Assembly: GCF_009618275.1 (NCBI RefSeq)
Contig: NZ_WIAD01000058.1
Location: forward strand, 1 to 35,027
Length of the DNA: 35,027 bases
Direction of reading: 5' to 3'
From: Roseimaritima sediminicola
GTDB taxonomy: Bacteria > Planctomycetota > Planctomycetia > Pirellulales > Pirellulaceae
Below are positions 27,515-35,027 of the stretch, piece by piece. Numbering within the stretch: position 1 is the first letter of the stretch; every line of letters starts with the position of its first letter. The notes below the pieces were generated by a model. That model was not told the origin of the DNA. It saw only the letters and a program-made list of their open reading frames with translations, and searched no databases. A program made the translations under genes and the position numbers.

Positions 27515-30500
27515 TCAATGGGGTTCCGAGCCGGACGCTGCCTCCTCGACCGATTCGCTCGGCACCGTAGGGGTTGCCGAGGGGGCGACGCGACTCTCCA
27601 TGACATCGAGCACCGTGCCCAGCACCTGCCGGGACTCGGGATCGGTGGCCTGATTATAGCGTCGATACTGCAGCGCGACCTGCTCGCGGCTCAGCCGTGT
27701 TCCAAACCGCTGAACCGAGCGGGCAAACCCGTCCGCCGCCTGCACGCGAAGTGGCATCGCCAGGGCGGACGCGGCGGCCAGATCCGTCAACGCAGCTTGA
27801 GAGGAAGGGGTACCCAGGCCAGACAATACCGCGATTTGCGAGGCTCTTGAACCCGACGTCGCCGAAGCCATCGCCGCGGCGATGCCGCCGCTGCGCAGAT
27901 CGTAAAACTGCAGCGCCGGATCGGCCGCCACGGCCGCTAGGATTTCCCAGGCCCGGTCGCGATACCACTGACGCTCGTCCACGTCCAAAGGCGGCAGGGC
28001 CGCCGCATCGATGATCTCCTGCATGTGCGAACCAAACGAGGCGGCCGGTTCGATCGACGCCCGGCGGCGAATCACCGGCGCAAACCGCGCGTCCCCCAAG
28101 CCCGACGCGGAAGAACCCAGCCCCGACGTGGAAGAACCCAGCCCCGAGGTGGCATGGCCGTAGATGAAGATCGGCAGCTCCGACCCTCGCCGATGCAGCC
28201 GAATCCGCTCGACCAGCTCCGCGGCACTCCCCTCGATCGCCCGGGCCGGAAGAAACAAGAAGTGCACCGGACGGCGCTCCTCCAAACGCCGCATCAACCC
28301 CGCCTCGTCGCCGACGCTCTCATAAACAAAACTCAGCGATTCAAACAATTCCTGCAGCTGCTGGTCCTCGACCGCGGCATCGGGCGTGAGCGCCACGGCG
28401 ACGGGACTCTCGCCCAGATCCAGTAACCCACCGAGAAAACGAACGCTGCGTTGGTCCGCGCCCTGACGCTGCTCGGCCCGCACCAGATCCAGGGCGGCGT
28501 TGTACCGCGTTTGGTGCTGGAAGAAACCTTCCTCGCCAGGACTTTCAGGAACGCGGATCGGCGGGGCATGCAGCACGAACCGCAAATCCTCCGACAACGT
28601 CTGCAGGGCGTCGGCCAGCACTCGGTAGCGCTCCTGCGCGATGGTTGGCCGCGGTGGGTTCACCCGCCGCACCGGCGCCGCCCAGCGAGAACCGTCAAGA
28701 CCGGCCAAGCCATCGGTCAGGGGGCCGTAGAAAATGATCGGGACGTGCCGCCCGAGCGATTGGCGGCGGATCCGGTCGACCAATTCGATCGGCGGCAGGT
28801 CCGGCAACTGGGTCGTGGCGACGATCACCTGAACGTCGCCCCCTTGGCTGACCCGCCGGACGGCTTCGCGGACACTGCGAATCGCTTCCACGCGGTAGCC
28901 ATACGACGCGATCTCGGCATTCAAGCGGTCCGCAGCGCCGGCTCGTGGTTCGACCACCAGCGCCGTCGGCCGGTCCTTCAACTGGCTCATCGCCACCCAG
29001 CGATCCAGGACGTAACTGCTGCCGGCATAGGGTTGGTCGACGCCGGTACGAGCCACCGCCAAAGCGGCTTCGTATCGCACCCGCGGCTCGCCGTGCAGCG
29101 TCGCCGCGACCAACGCCGTGGGCTCGCTGGCGTAGGAGGTCACCAGAACCGGGTCCGGTGGCAACATCCGCAGCACGCCGATCGTCGCCGCCACGCGGTC
29201 CTGCTCCAGCGCGGCTTCTAACCACTGCATCAGCCGCTGGCCGGCGATCGCGTCTTCACCCCATGCCGCGCGCACCGACTGGATGTCCTCCGGCGAACCG
29301 AACATCGGATCCAGCTGGACGCGGTAGTCCAGATCGCTGACCACCGCCGCGGCCAGCGCCTCACGTCCCAGGACCGGCAAACGTTGCAAGCGTCCCGCCG
29401 CGATGGCCGCAGCCTGCACGGCCGCCAGGCGGGCCGTGGTTCGCTGGGGCGCGACCGCCGTGCGATCTTCGGTAATCGCCCAGGTCGTGGCCACCGCCGC
29501 CGGTGCGCCGGCGGCCGGTGCGCCCGACTCCGGTGCGCCCGCCTGCGGCGTTCGGGTCGCCGGGGTTTGCGCGGCCACGCGATCCGCCGCGTTCAACTTC
29601 CGCACCAGATAGGTTTCGGTCTCGCTCAGGGAGGGCAGACTGGGATACAGCGGAGCAAGAAAACGCACCGCGGTGGCGCGTTCCGCGTCCGTCGCGTCCT
29701 CGGCATGCAGGGCGGCGACCAAATCTTCCACCGCTTCGGTGGGATCGAGCAGGGCCAGCGTTTCCAGGGCACCGGCCCGCTGGGCATCGGCGCCGTACAG
29801 AGCCAATTGGCGCAGGGCCGCCGGGGCACCGCGTCCGAGTTGTTTCAGCACCGCGGCGATGCTGCGCCGCGCGGCCGGCGGGTCGGGCAGGGCAGCCGCC
29901 GCAGCCAACCGGGCGATCGCCACGTCGCCGCCGGAGAGCAGTGTGCGGAAGGCGCCGGCACGCCGATCGACGTCCGGCGAATCGATCTGGGCGATGGCCG
30001 CGTCGATGCGTCCGACGTCCTCAGCCGCGGCTCGCGCGGCCGCCCGCAGGGCGTCGATCTGTTGCTGGGACGCCGCGCTCAGTTCCGGACGCGACTTCAG
30101 CCGCGCCAGCAGCGATCCGCCGACCGTGGCCGCAGCCTGGGCCAGCGCCGCCTGCGATGGTTTGCGTTCTGCCAGGATCGCCAGGTAGTCATTCACCTCG
30201 TTCCAGTCGCCGATCCGGGTCGCGCCGCGGATCGCCAGCGCCAATTGGCGAGTGCTGCCCTGTGCGTAGCGTCGCAGCTCCGCGACGACCGGGCTGGGCG
30301 GGGCCGCCTCTGCGGGAGCCACAGCCCCCGCGGCCGCCGCCGGACCGCCGAACGGCTCGCCGGCAGCGCCAGGAGCACCGAAGGGGTTGGCGCCCGGGTC
30401 CGCGTCGTCGCCGGCCGCGCCGAAGACGTCGCCGGTCCCAAACGCGTCGTCCGCCGGCGCGGCAAAGGGATCCTCGGCCGCCGCCGGAGCGAATGGGTCG

Positions 30501-30601
30501 ATGGGCTGGTCCTGGGCAAGGGCCGTTCCGTCGGCTGCCAGCAACCCTCCGAGCAGGACCGGCACAGCGACGAACGGGAAAAGTGGTCTACGCAGCTTCA
30601 T
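27515..30601 (-). CDS. Exported helical-repeat protein with two receiver-like domains
   Basis: A 1028-aa protein that I do not recognise as a named family. From ATG 30601 it has a signal peptide (MKLRRPLFPFVAVPVLLGGL, cleavage likely after TALA near residue 29), a low-complexity Asp/Pro/Phe/Ala region (30-115), HEAT-like helical repeats (about 130-350 and again 400-530), and two segments with the pattern of response-regulator receivers. The first (about 540-640) runs from TALVVEPRAGAADRLNAEIA to HVPIIFYGPLTDG and the second (about 730-815) from VAVALTPDAAV to LPIFIYGHA. Neither has the usual acidic pair followed by a phospho-accepting Asp, so both look inactive. A 21-bp tandem repeat (28095-28157) encodes SGLGSS-type heptapeptides. 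A further helical region ends the protein. The start at 30745 is rejected because it precedes the signal peptide. Confidence 0.8.
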   Translation of the reverse strand: MKLRRPLFPFVAVPVLLGGLLAADGTALAQDQPIDPFAPAAAEDPFAAPADDAFGTGDVFGAAGDDADPGANPFGAPGAAGEPFGGPAAAAGAVAPAEAAPPSPVVAELRRYAQGSTRQLALAIRGATRIGDWNEVNDYLAILAERKPSQAALAQAAATVGGSLLARLKSRPELSAASQQQIDALRAAARAAAEDVGRIDAAIAQIDSPDVDRRAGAFRTLLSGGDVAIARLAAAAALPDPPAARRSIAAVLKQLGRGAPAALRQLALYGADAQRAGALETLALLDPTEAVEDLVAALHAEDATDAERATAVRFLAPLYPSLPSLSETETYLVRKLNAADRVAAQTPATRTPQAGAPESGAPAAGAPAAVATTWAITEDRTAVAPQRTTARLAAVQAAAIAAGRLQRLPVLGREALAAAVVSDLDYRVQLDPMFGSPEDIQSVRAAWGEDAIAGQRLMQWLEAALEQDRVAATIGVLRMLPPDPVLVTSYASEPTALVAATLHGEPRVRYEAALAVARTGVDQPYAGSSYVLDRWVAMSQLKDRPTALVVEPRAGAADRLNAEIASYGYRVEAIRSVREAVRRVSQGGDVQVIVATTQLPDLPPIELVDRIRRQSLGRHVPIIFYGPLTDGLAGLDGSRWAAPVRRVNPPRPTIAQERYRVLADALQTLSEDLRFVLHAPPIRVPESPGEEGFFQHQTRYNAALDLVRAEQRQGADQRSVRFLGGLLDLGESPVAVALTPDAAVEDQQLQELFESLSFVYESVGDEAGLMRRLEERRPVHFLFLPARAIEGSAAELVERIRLHRRGSELPIFIYGHATSGLGSSTSGLGSSASGLGDARFAPVIRRRASIEPAASFGSHMQEIIDAAALPPLDVDERQWYRDRAWEILAAVAADPALQFYDLRSGGIAAAMASATSGSRASQIAVLSGLGTPSSQAALTDLAAASALAMPLRVQAADGFARSVQRFGTRLSREQVALQYRRYNQATDPESRQVLGTVLDVMESRVAPSATPTVPSESVEEAASGSEPH
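28095..28157 (-). repeat. 21-bp coding tandem repeat (three units)
   Basis: Units 28095-28115, 28116-28136 and 28137-28157 are 21 bp each, the third diverged at its end. They encode LGSSTSG and LGSSASG heptapeptides in the exported helical-repeat protein, just after its second receiver-like domain, and probably form a flexible linker. Confidence 0.85.
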
Positions 30602-30671
30602 CCAATCAAATCCAGCAGAATGCGGGGGTCGGTGGCCTCGAGCAACAGCGGCCCGCCCGAGCGACCGGGGT

Positions 30672-30764
30672 AATTCGCCCGGGCGATCGGCATAATCCAT
30701 CCAGGTGATCGGGGCGATTCGCCCAGACGATAGGCTCGATTCCATTTTAATTCGCCTGGACGGC
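30672..30764 (-). promoter_or_regulatory. Three direct repeats before the exported protein gene
   Basis: A motif of about 16 bp (plus strand form RATTCGCCCRGRCGAT) occurs at 30672-30687, 30716-30731 and 30749-30764, spaced 44 and 33 bp start to start, 70-165 bp upstream of the gene start at 30601. The gap 30602-30953 shows no gene otherwise. The repeats may be operator sites or another short tandem family. Confidence 0.35.
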
Positions 30765-30919
30765 CTTTGTTCGCGACCCGGCGGCTTCTTCCCCCAAAAA
30801 CCATCGGCTTCGCGGCCGAAAATAGGGATATGACTGTGGCGATGGCTGAAGTCGTCAGACGCTCGACCCTTTCGCCGCCTCGGTTCGATCGCTGGGGAGA
30901 TCGGCTAACGCCAGAACCA

Positions 30920-30957
30920 AACCAGGACGCGGCGCTAGAACCAGGACGCGGCACTAG
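30920..30957 (-). repeat. 19-bp tandem duplication across the GT11 stop codon
   Basis: AACCAGGACGCGGCGCTAG (30920-30938) and AACCAGGACGCGGCACTAG (30939-30957) differ at one base. On the minus strand each contains TAG at the same place; the TAG of the second copy (30956-30954) is the stop codon of the fucosyltransferase gene. Confidence 0.93.
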
Positions 30958-31844
30958 GTCGTCACTTCGATGCGGCGCCAGGAATCGACCGCCAGATGCC
31001 GGTCGTCGCGTCCGGTCTCGGGGTAGGTCCAACGCGACGGGCAGTACACGGCGGCTCCGGGATCCTGGATCAGGTACGCGCCCCACCAGCTGAACGTGCT
31101 GTTGGCGATGATCGCGAACCGGCACCGCGACATCAGGTACAGGTCTTCCTGGCATGTGGCCGCGGTGTTGTGGTCGACGATCTCCAGCGGCGTCCCCAGA
31201 TCCAGGTGCTCGTGACACCAGGCCGGATCATTGGTGAAGACAAACGCCTGCAGGCCGGGGACTTGTTGCTGTAGCGCCGTGAGCGCCTGCCGGTAGTAGT
31301 CGCGGTCCATCTGCAGGTAGACGCGGCGGGCGGCCGGGTCGGTCACGTAATCGCCACGGCGCACGTGCAGAAAAACGCTGGGACGGCGGCCGATCTGCTC
31401 GGCGACCCGCCGCGTCGCAGCGCTCAGACGCGATTCGTCAAACGCGAAATCCCGCAGGATCCGTTCGCGATGCCCCGGAAAGAACCGTTCGCTCTGCCAG
31501 TACCCCCACAGATAACTGTTGGGCGCTGCCCGCAGGTATCGCGGGTCAAAACCGAACGGCCGTTCGCGCACCAACCGCAAGCGACGGCGCAGAGGCCGAG
31601 GCACCAGGGCCGCCGCGCGAACTCGCCATCCGCTGAACGCCCGCGGACAGCGGTCGGCCAGTTCGCTGGGCAGCGGCAGGCCGCGGTGGGGAAAATAATC
31701 CAACTGGTAGGCGTGCAGATCGTAATCGGCAAAGTGGCGCAGATCCAAATAAAACGGCTGGTCCAATCGATCCGCCAGATAGCGCCCGAAGGCGTACTGA
31801 AACATCTGATTTCCCAAGCCACCCAACACATGACTGACGATCAT
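30954..31844 (-). CDS. Glycosyltransferase family 11 (alpha-1,2-fucosyltransferase)
   Basis: A 296-aa GT11-type enzyme. It starts with IVSHVLGGLGNQMFQYAFGR, the usual GT11 N-terminus, and has the donor-binding HVRRGDYV motif and the C-terminal NSTFSWWGAYL motif. Such enzymes transfer L-fucose from GDP-fucose in alpha-1,2 linkage to galactose in surface polysaccharides, in the cytoplasm or at the inner membrane; the acceptor here is unknown. ATG 31844 is chosen because the conserved N-terminus begins there; the upstream in-frame start at 31913 adds residues unlike the family. No other glycan genes are nearby, so it looks like a single gene. Its stop codon lies in a 19-bp tandem duplication. 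Confidence 0.92.
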   Translation of the reverse strand: MIVSHVLGGLGNQMFQYAFGRYLADRLDQPFYLDLRHFADYDLHAYQLDYFPHRGLPLPSELADRCPRAFSGWRVRAAALVPRPLRRRLRLVRERPFGFDPRYLRAAPNSYLWGYWQSERFFPGHRERILRDFAFDESRLSAATRRVAEQIGRRPSVFLHVRRGDYVTDPAARRVYLQMDRDYYRQALTALQQQVPGLQAFVFTNDPAWCHEHLDLGTPLEIVDHNTAATCQEDLYLMSRCRFAIIANSTFSWWGAYLIQDPGAAVYCPSRWTYPETGRDDRHLAVDSWRRIEVTT

Positions 31845-32552
31845 TCTGCGTTCTACCTCGTTGTCGGCGCGACCGGTCGCGGGCCCCGTCCCCGCGAAAC
31901 CGCCGCCCACCATAGCAGGGGCTTGCGGACTGCGAATCGACCAATTGCCCAGAATCGTCCTATCGCCGCCGAGCTGGTTTCGCTATGTTGGGTGCCCAAC
32001 GAGAGCCCTCGAAGTCTCTATTGTTACGACACCGATGTGTGTTTAGCGGCCTTTTAATTTAGGCTGACGTCCCGTGGCGATTTTGCTCGCCCGAGGACGA
32101 ACCATGGCCGACTGGCGAATGCCGGTCGCCTTAGGAGAGCTGGCTATCTGGAGCGATGCTAACGCGTTAAAGCGAGCGTCTTCCGGGCCGGGCACGAAGG
32201 CTTTCAGAACCCTCCAAGCGGTACGCCTTGCGTTTTTTATCGCAAGACAATCGGAAGGTTCTTTACATAACCTGGATTTTTTGGACCCGCCGCGCAAGCC
32301 TGCTTGCGGTCGGTCCCCAGGTCGGGTGCCGCTTACCCCATTGCCCTTTCGTTCCCACCTCTAACCCCCACGCCAGCCGGCGGGCCCCGCGTGCCCAGCC
32401 TCGCTAGCGATGCCACGTCCGTCTCGACACTCTCCACATCGATCGACCGCTGCACCGCCGCGCGCCTGCCTGGGCAGGACCGCGCCGGCCGAGGCTAGTG
32501 GTCTGTCTACCCCTGCTTTCCCATTTCTGTTTCCAGAAGATTGAACGAGTCT
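31845..32552. other. 708-bp gap between divergent GT11 and deaD genes
   Basis: No convincing gene. Short open frames exist (for example 32074-32364 plus and 32043-32297 minus), but they have no recognisable domain. The stretch 32227-32320 holds three hairpins in a row: CTTGCG with CGCAAG around a T-rich loop (32227-32246), AGGTT with AACCT followed by a T6 run (32256-32284), and CGCAAGC with GCTTGCG flanked by GGACC and GGTCC (32283-32316). This could be a structured leader of deaD or a small RNA with its terminator. Confidence 0.4.
32256..32284 (+). terminator. Weak hairpin with T6 run upstream of deaD
   Basis: AGGTT (32256-32260) pairs with AACCT (32269-32273), followed by GGA and six T residues. 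The stem is only 5 bp. It may end a short transcript or attenuate the deaD leader. Confidence 0.25.
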
Positions 32553-34829
32553 ATGCACGGCAATAACTGCCCCCCCAACGATTCTTGCTCCACGTCCGTT
32601 GCCACGATCAGTGACACCACCGGTGACGCAGACAGCGACACCGTCAGCGAAGCGACCGCCGCCCCGGGCGGCGCCCTGGTCGAGACCCGCCCGCCGGTGG
32701 ATACCGACCAATCCCTCGAGGCTGGCCCGTCGATCGAGACCCGCCCGCCCGTGGCCACCGACCCGGTCGCCGAACCACAACCCGCCGCCGAAACCCAATC
32801 CGCCACCGAAACACAGCCGGTCGCCGAAACCCAACCGGTCGCCGAAACACAGCCGGTCGCCGAAACACAGCCAACCGCCGAAACCCAATCCGCTGTAGCA
32901 ACCCGGCCAACCGCCGAAACCGAGCCGGCCGCCGAGACACAGCCGGCCGCCGAGACCGAGCCGGTCGCCGAGACACAGCCAGTCGCCGAGACCGAGCCGG
33001 TTGCCGAGCCCAGCGCCAAGGGCTTTCATGCCCTGGACCTGCTGCCGGCCATCGCCGAAACGGTGACGTCGGCCGGGTATGCAGACCCCACCGACATCCA
33101 GGCGCGGATCATCCCGCACATGCTCGAAGGTCGCGACGTCTTGGCCCAGTCGCAGACCGGCACCGGCAAGACCGCCGCCTTCGCCCTGCCGATCCTCAGC
33201 ACGATCGATGCTTCCCGAGCCGCCCCGCAAACCCTGGTCCTGGCCCCGACGCGAGAGCTGGCCGTCCAGGTGGCCCAGTCCTTCTCGACTTACGGCAAAC
33301 AGGTCCCGGGCTTTCGCACCCTGGCCATCTACGGCGGCCAGGACTACGAAGTCCAATTCCGCGCCCTCAGGCGCGGCCCGCAGGTCGTCGTCGGCACGCC
33401 GGGCCGGGTTATCGACCACATCAAACGCGGCACGTTGGACCTGAGCCAGATCCGCTGCCTGGTACTGGACGAAGCGGACGAGATGCTGAACATGGGCTTT
33501 CTGGAGGACGTTCAGTTCGTCCTGGACCGCTTGCCCGAACAGCGTCAGATCGCGTTGTTCTCGGCGACCTTGCCGCCGGCGATCCGCAACATCGCCCAGC
33601 GTCATCTGAACGATCCGGTCAAGATCGCGATCAAGAACAAGACCGTGACCGCCGCTTCGATCCGGCAACGAGCCGTTTTCGTAGCCGGCCATGAAAAGAT
33701 CGACGTGCTGAAGCGGACGCTGGAAATCGAACCCACCGACGGCGTGATCATCTTTACCAAAACGCGGGAAGCCACCGTGACGGTCGCCGAGGCGCTCGGC
33801 CGCGAAGGGCTGTCGGCCGCCGCCCTCAATGGCGACATGCCTCAAAAGGTCCGCCAACGCACCGTCGACCAACTGAAACAAGGTCACCTGAATATCCTGG
33901 TGGCAACCGACGTGGCTGCCCGAGGACTGGACGTGGCTCGCATCAGTCACGTGATCAATTTCGACCTGCCGCACGACAGCGAATCCTACGTGCACCGCAT
34001 CGGCCGCACCGGACGCGCGGGCCGGGCGGGCGAAGCCTTGATCTTTCTGTCCCGCTCGCAGCGCCATCGCCTGCGAATCATCGAACGGACCACCGGCCAG
34101 CCCATCGAGGTGATCCAGCCGCCGACCACGGCCCAGATCAACGACGCCCGACTGGCCAAATTCAAGCAGCAGATCACCGACGTCACGGCCGAGAAAGACG
34201 TCTCGATGTTCAAGCAGATCCTTGGCGAGTACGCCGAGGAAAGCGGCAAGCCGATGGAGATGATCGCGGCGGCTCTAGCGGAAATCGCTCAACAAGGCCG
34301 CCCCTTCCTGCTGAAAGACCAACCCCGAGCTGCCAAGGCGGAGCGTCGCCAGCGACACGAAAACCATCGCGACTCGCATCGCGAAGACGGCTCCGAGGGC
34401 GGCCCCCACGGCGGCCGCCGCAGCCCTGGGCGACGCCTGGGACCACCGGCCCCGGGCATGAAGCGTTATCGCATCGAAGTCGGTCGCCGGGACGGCGTGG
34501 CCCCAGGCAATATCGTGGGCGCAATCGCCAACGAAGCCGGCATCGAAGGCAACTTCATCGGGCCGATTTCGATTCAGGAATCGTTCAGCATCGTCGACCT
34601 GCCCGAGGGAATGCCCCGCGATATCTACCAGACCCTCCGCAATACTTGGGTCAGCGGCCGGCAACTGCGAATCCGTTACCTGGCCGACGACCATCGCAGT
34701 GGTGGACCGCGGCGCGGTCCCGCCCAGAAGTATCGCGACGCCGGCGGCAAGCCGCGGCGCAAACCCCGCAAAGGCCCCGGCGGCGTACGCGGCAGCGAAA
34801 CCCGCAAGCGACGCAGCAAACAAAGCTAA
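32553..34829 (+). CDS. deaD: DEAD-box RNA helicase, DeaD/CsdA type
   Basis: A 758-aa ATP-dependent RNA helicase. An N-terminal extension of about 155 residues consists largely of hexapeptide repeats such as VAETQP (about residues 72-152, DNA 32770-33010) and is probably disordered. The helicase core follows: Q motif region GYADPTDIQARIIP, Walker A SQTGTGKT (about 200), PTRELA, DEAD box VLDEADEM (about 304), SAT, IIFTKTR, ATDVAARGLDV and HRIGRTGRAGR. A DbpA-type RNA-binding domain (about 636-709, YRIEVGRRDGVAPGNIVGAI) and a very basic tail end the protein. DeaD proteins help ribosome assembly and mRNA turnover, especially in the cold. ATG 32553 is preferred over TTG 32541, four codons upstream. 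The TAA stop is the first codon of a duplicated hairpin unit. Confidence 0.95.
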   Translation: MHGNNCPPNDSCSTSVATISDTTGDADSDTVSEATAAPGGALVETRPPVDTDQSLEAGPSIETRPPVATDPVAEPQPAAETQSATETQPVAETQPVAETQPVAETQPTAETQSAVATRPTAETEPAAETQPAAETEPVAETQPVAETEPVAEPSAKGFHALDLLPAIAETVTSAGYADPTDIQARIIPHMLEGRDVLAQSQTGTGKTAAFALPILSTIDASRAAPQTLVLAPTRELAVQVAQSFSTYGKQVPGFRTLAIYGGQDYEVQFRALRRGPQVVVGTPGRVIDHIKRGTLDLSQIRCLVLDEADEMLNMGFLEDVQFVLDRLPEQRQIALFSATLPPAIRNIAQRHLNDPVKIAIKNKTVTAASIRQRAVFVAGHEKIDVLKRTLEIEPTDGVIIFTKTREATVTVAEALGREGLSAAALNGDMPQKVRQRTVDQLKQGHLNILVATDVAARGLDVARISHVINFDLPHDSESYVHRIGRTGRAGRAGEALIFLSRSQRHRLRIIERTTGQPIEVIQPPTTAQINDARLAKFKQQITDVTAEKDVSMFKQILGEYAEESGKPMEMIAAALAEIAQQGRPFLLKDQPRAAKAERRQRHENHRDSHREDGSEGGPHGGRRSPGRRLGPPAPGMKRYRIEVGRRDGVAPGNIVGAIANEAGIEGNFIGPISIQESFSIVDLPEGMPRDIYQTLRNTWVSGRQLRIRYLADDHRSGGPRRGPAQKYRDAGGKPRRKPRKGPGGVRGSETRKRRSKQS

Positions 34830-34857
34830 GCCAGCGTCGCAACCTTGAATTCGGCAT

Positions 34858-34882
34858 CACCCTCCCGCTGCGCGGGAGGGTG
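34858..34882 (+). terminator. Strong hairpin after deaD
   Basis: CACCCTCCCGC pairs perfectly with GCGGGAGGGTG around a TGC loop, 29 nt after the deaD stop. No T-run follows, so it may stabilise the transcript end or assist factor-dependent termination. Confidence 0.45.
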
Positions 34883-34954
34883 TTGTCGCGGGGTTTCACC
34901 GAAAGATTCATGCCGACGTGCTTAAGCCAGCGCCGCAACCTTGAATTCGGCATC

Positions 34955-34973
34955 ACTCTCCCTCTGGGAGAGT
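34955..34973 (+). terminator. Second hairpin after deaD
   Basis: ACTCTCCC pairs perfectly with GGGAGAGT around a TCT loop. It occupies the same place in the second repeat unit as the hairpin at 34858-34882 occupies in the first. The remaining bases to the window end are GC-rich with further short inverted repeats and no gene. Confidence 0.4.
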
Positions 34974-35027
34974 CGGGCTCTCAGGCCCGGAGAGGGTTTT
35001 CGTAGGGCCCTCCCCGGGCCTAAGAGC

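Larger units (their letters stand above)
34827..34973 (+). repeat. Duplicated leader-plus-hairpin unit at the deaD stop
   Basis: Positions 34827-34860 and 34923-34956 match at 33 of 34 bases (both begin TAAGCCAGCG and end GGCATCAC), an offset of 96 bp. The first copy starts with the deaD stop codon TAA. Each copy is followed by a hairpin, but the stems differ in sequence: an 11-bp stem at 34858-34882 and an 8-bp stem at 34955-34973. Confidence 0.9.

Noticed and set aside
29384-30673. Plus-strand open frame (429 aa)
   Set aside because: It is antisense to the exported helical-repeat protein, which has a signal peptide and consistent composition.
32074-32364. Small plus-strand open frame (96 aa) before deaD
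   Set aside because: No domain, no clear ribosome binding site and it covers strong hairpins; more likely leader or spacer DNA, though a small gene cannot be excluded.
32361-34067. Minus-strand open frame with Gly/Phe/Leu repeats
   Set aside because: The repeats are the complement of the VAETQP-coding DNA of deaD; the helicase motifs are clear on the plus strand.
34646-35005. Open frame through the end of deaD into the hairpin repeats
   Set aside because: It is out of frame with the helicase and its repeated peptide (LSQRRNLEFGITLPL) comes from translating the 96-bp duplication.

Overview
The window is about 35 kb of high-GC chromosomal DNA. It most likely comes from a planctomycete of the Pirellulaceae type (Rhodopirellula, Roseimaritima and relatives). 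The reasons are the kinds of proteins present (a DUF6513 dihydropteroate-synthase-related protein, a very large membrane-anchored TPR protein, an exported helical-repeat protein, a PAS-rich CheB/CheR hybrid kinase, an M24 peptidase-accB-accC cluster) and the gene-poor gaps filled with hairpin-forming repeats. The lineage call is inference from gene content; no rRNA or tRNA is present to confirm it.

Layout. 1-335: hairpin repeat array with a 70-bp period. 336-2269 (minus): sodium:solute symporter and its small DUF3311 partner, overlapping by 4 nt. 2436-4280 (plus): SLC13-type permease with two TrkA-C domains, whose start codon appears non-standard. 4281-4859: gap made of repeats, including a 15-copy hexamer. 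4860-5546 (minus): RluA-family pseudouridine synthase. 5591-5699: a 109-bp nested palindrome between divergent genes. 5763-11454 (plus): DHPS-like DUF6513 protein, PabB, acetyl-CoA synthetase and a CPBP membrane protease. 11455-12045: a second repeat-rich gap. 12046-15618 (minus): 1190-aa TPR protein. 15700-18780 (plus): Xaa-Pro peptidase, AccB, AccC. 18764-30601 (minus): 1973-aa CheB-CheR-PAS-GAF hybrid histidine kinase, DUF971 protein, phenylacetate-CoA-ligase-like enzyme, sigma-54 activator, and an exported helical-repeat protein with two receiver-like domains. 30954-31844 (minus): GT11 fucosyltransferase. 32553-34829 (plus): DeaD/CsdA RNA helicase, followed by a duplicated hairpin unit.

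How genes may work together. AccB and AccC are two subunits of acetyl-CoA carboxylase, and Acs supplies acetyl-CoA, though the genes are not adjacent. The DHPS-like protein and PabB are 29 nt apart or closer and could act in one pterin pathway: PabB makes the p-aminobenzoate branch and the DHPS-like protein may join it to a pterin, for folate or tetrahydromethanopterin. The minus-strand block from 18764 to 30601 groups signalling proteins (hybrid kinase, sigma-54 activator, receiver-like exported protein), but a shared pathway is not shown.

The most unusual feature is in the repeats rather than the genes. Several coding regions end in, or just before, repeated DNA: four copies of a dispersed element begin 0-19 nt after stop codons in the same orientation as the gene, and three further genes have tandem duplications that span or start at their stop codon (15, 19 and about 96 bp). 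I found no CRISPR array, no phage, no intact insertion sequence and no biosynthetic cluster.
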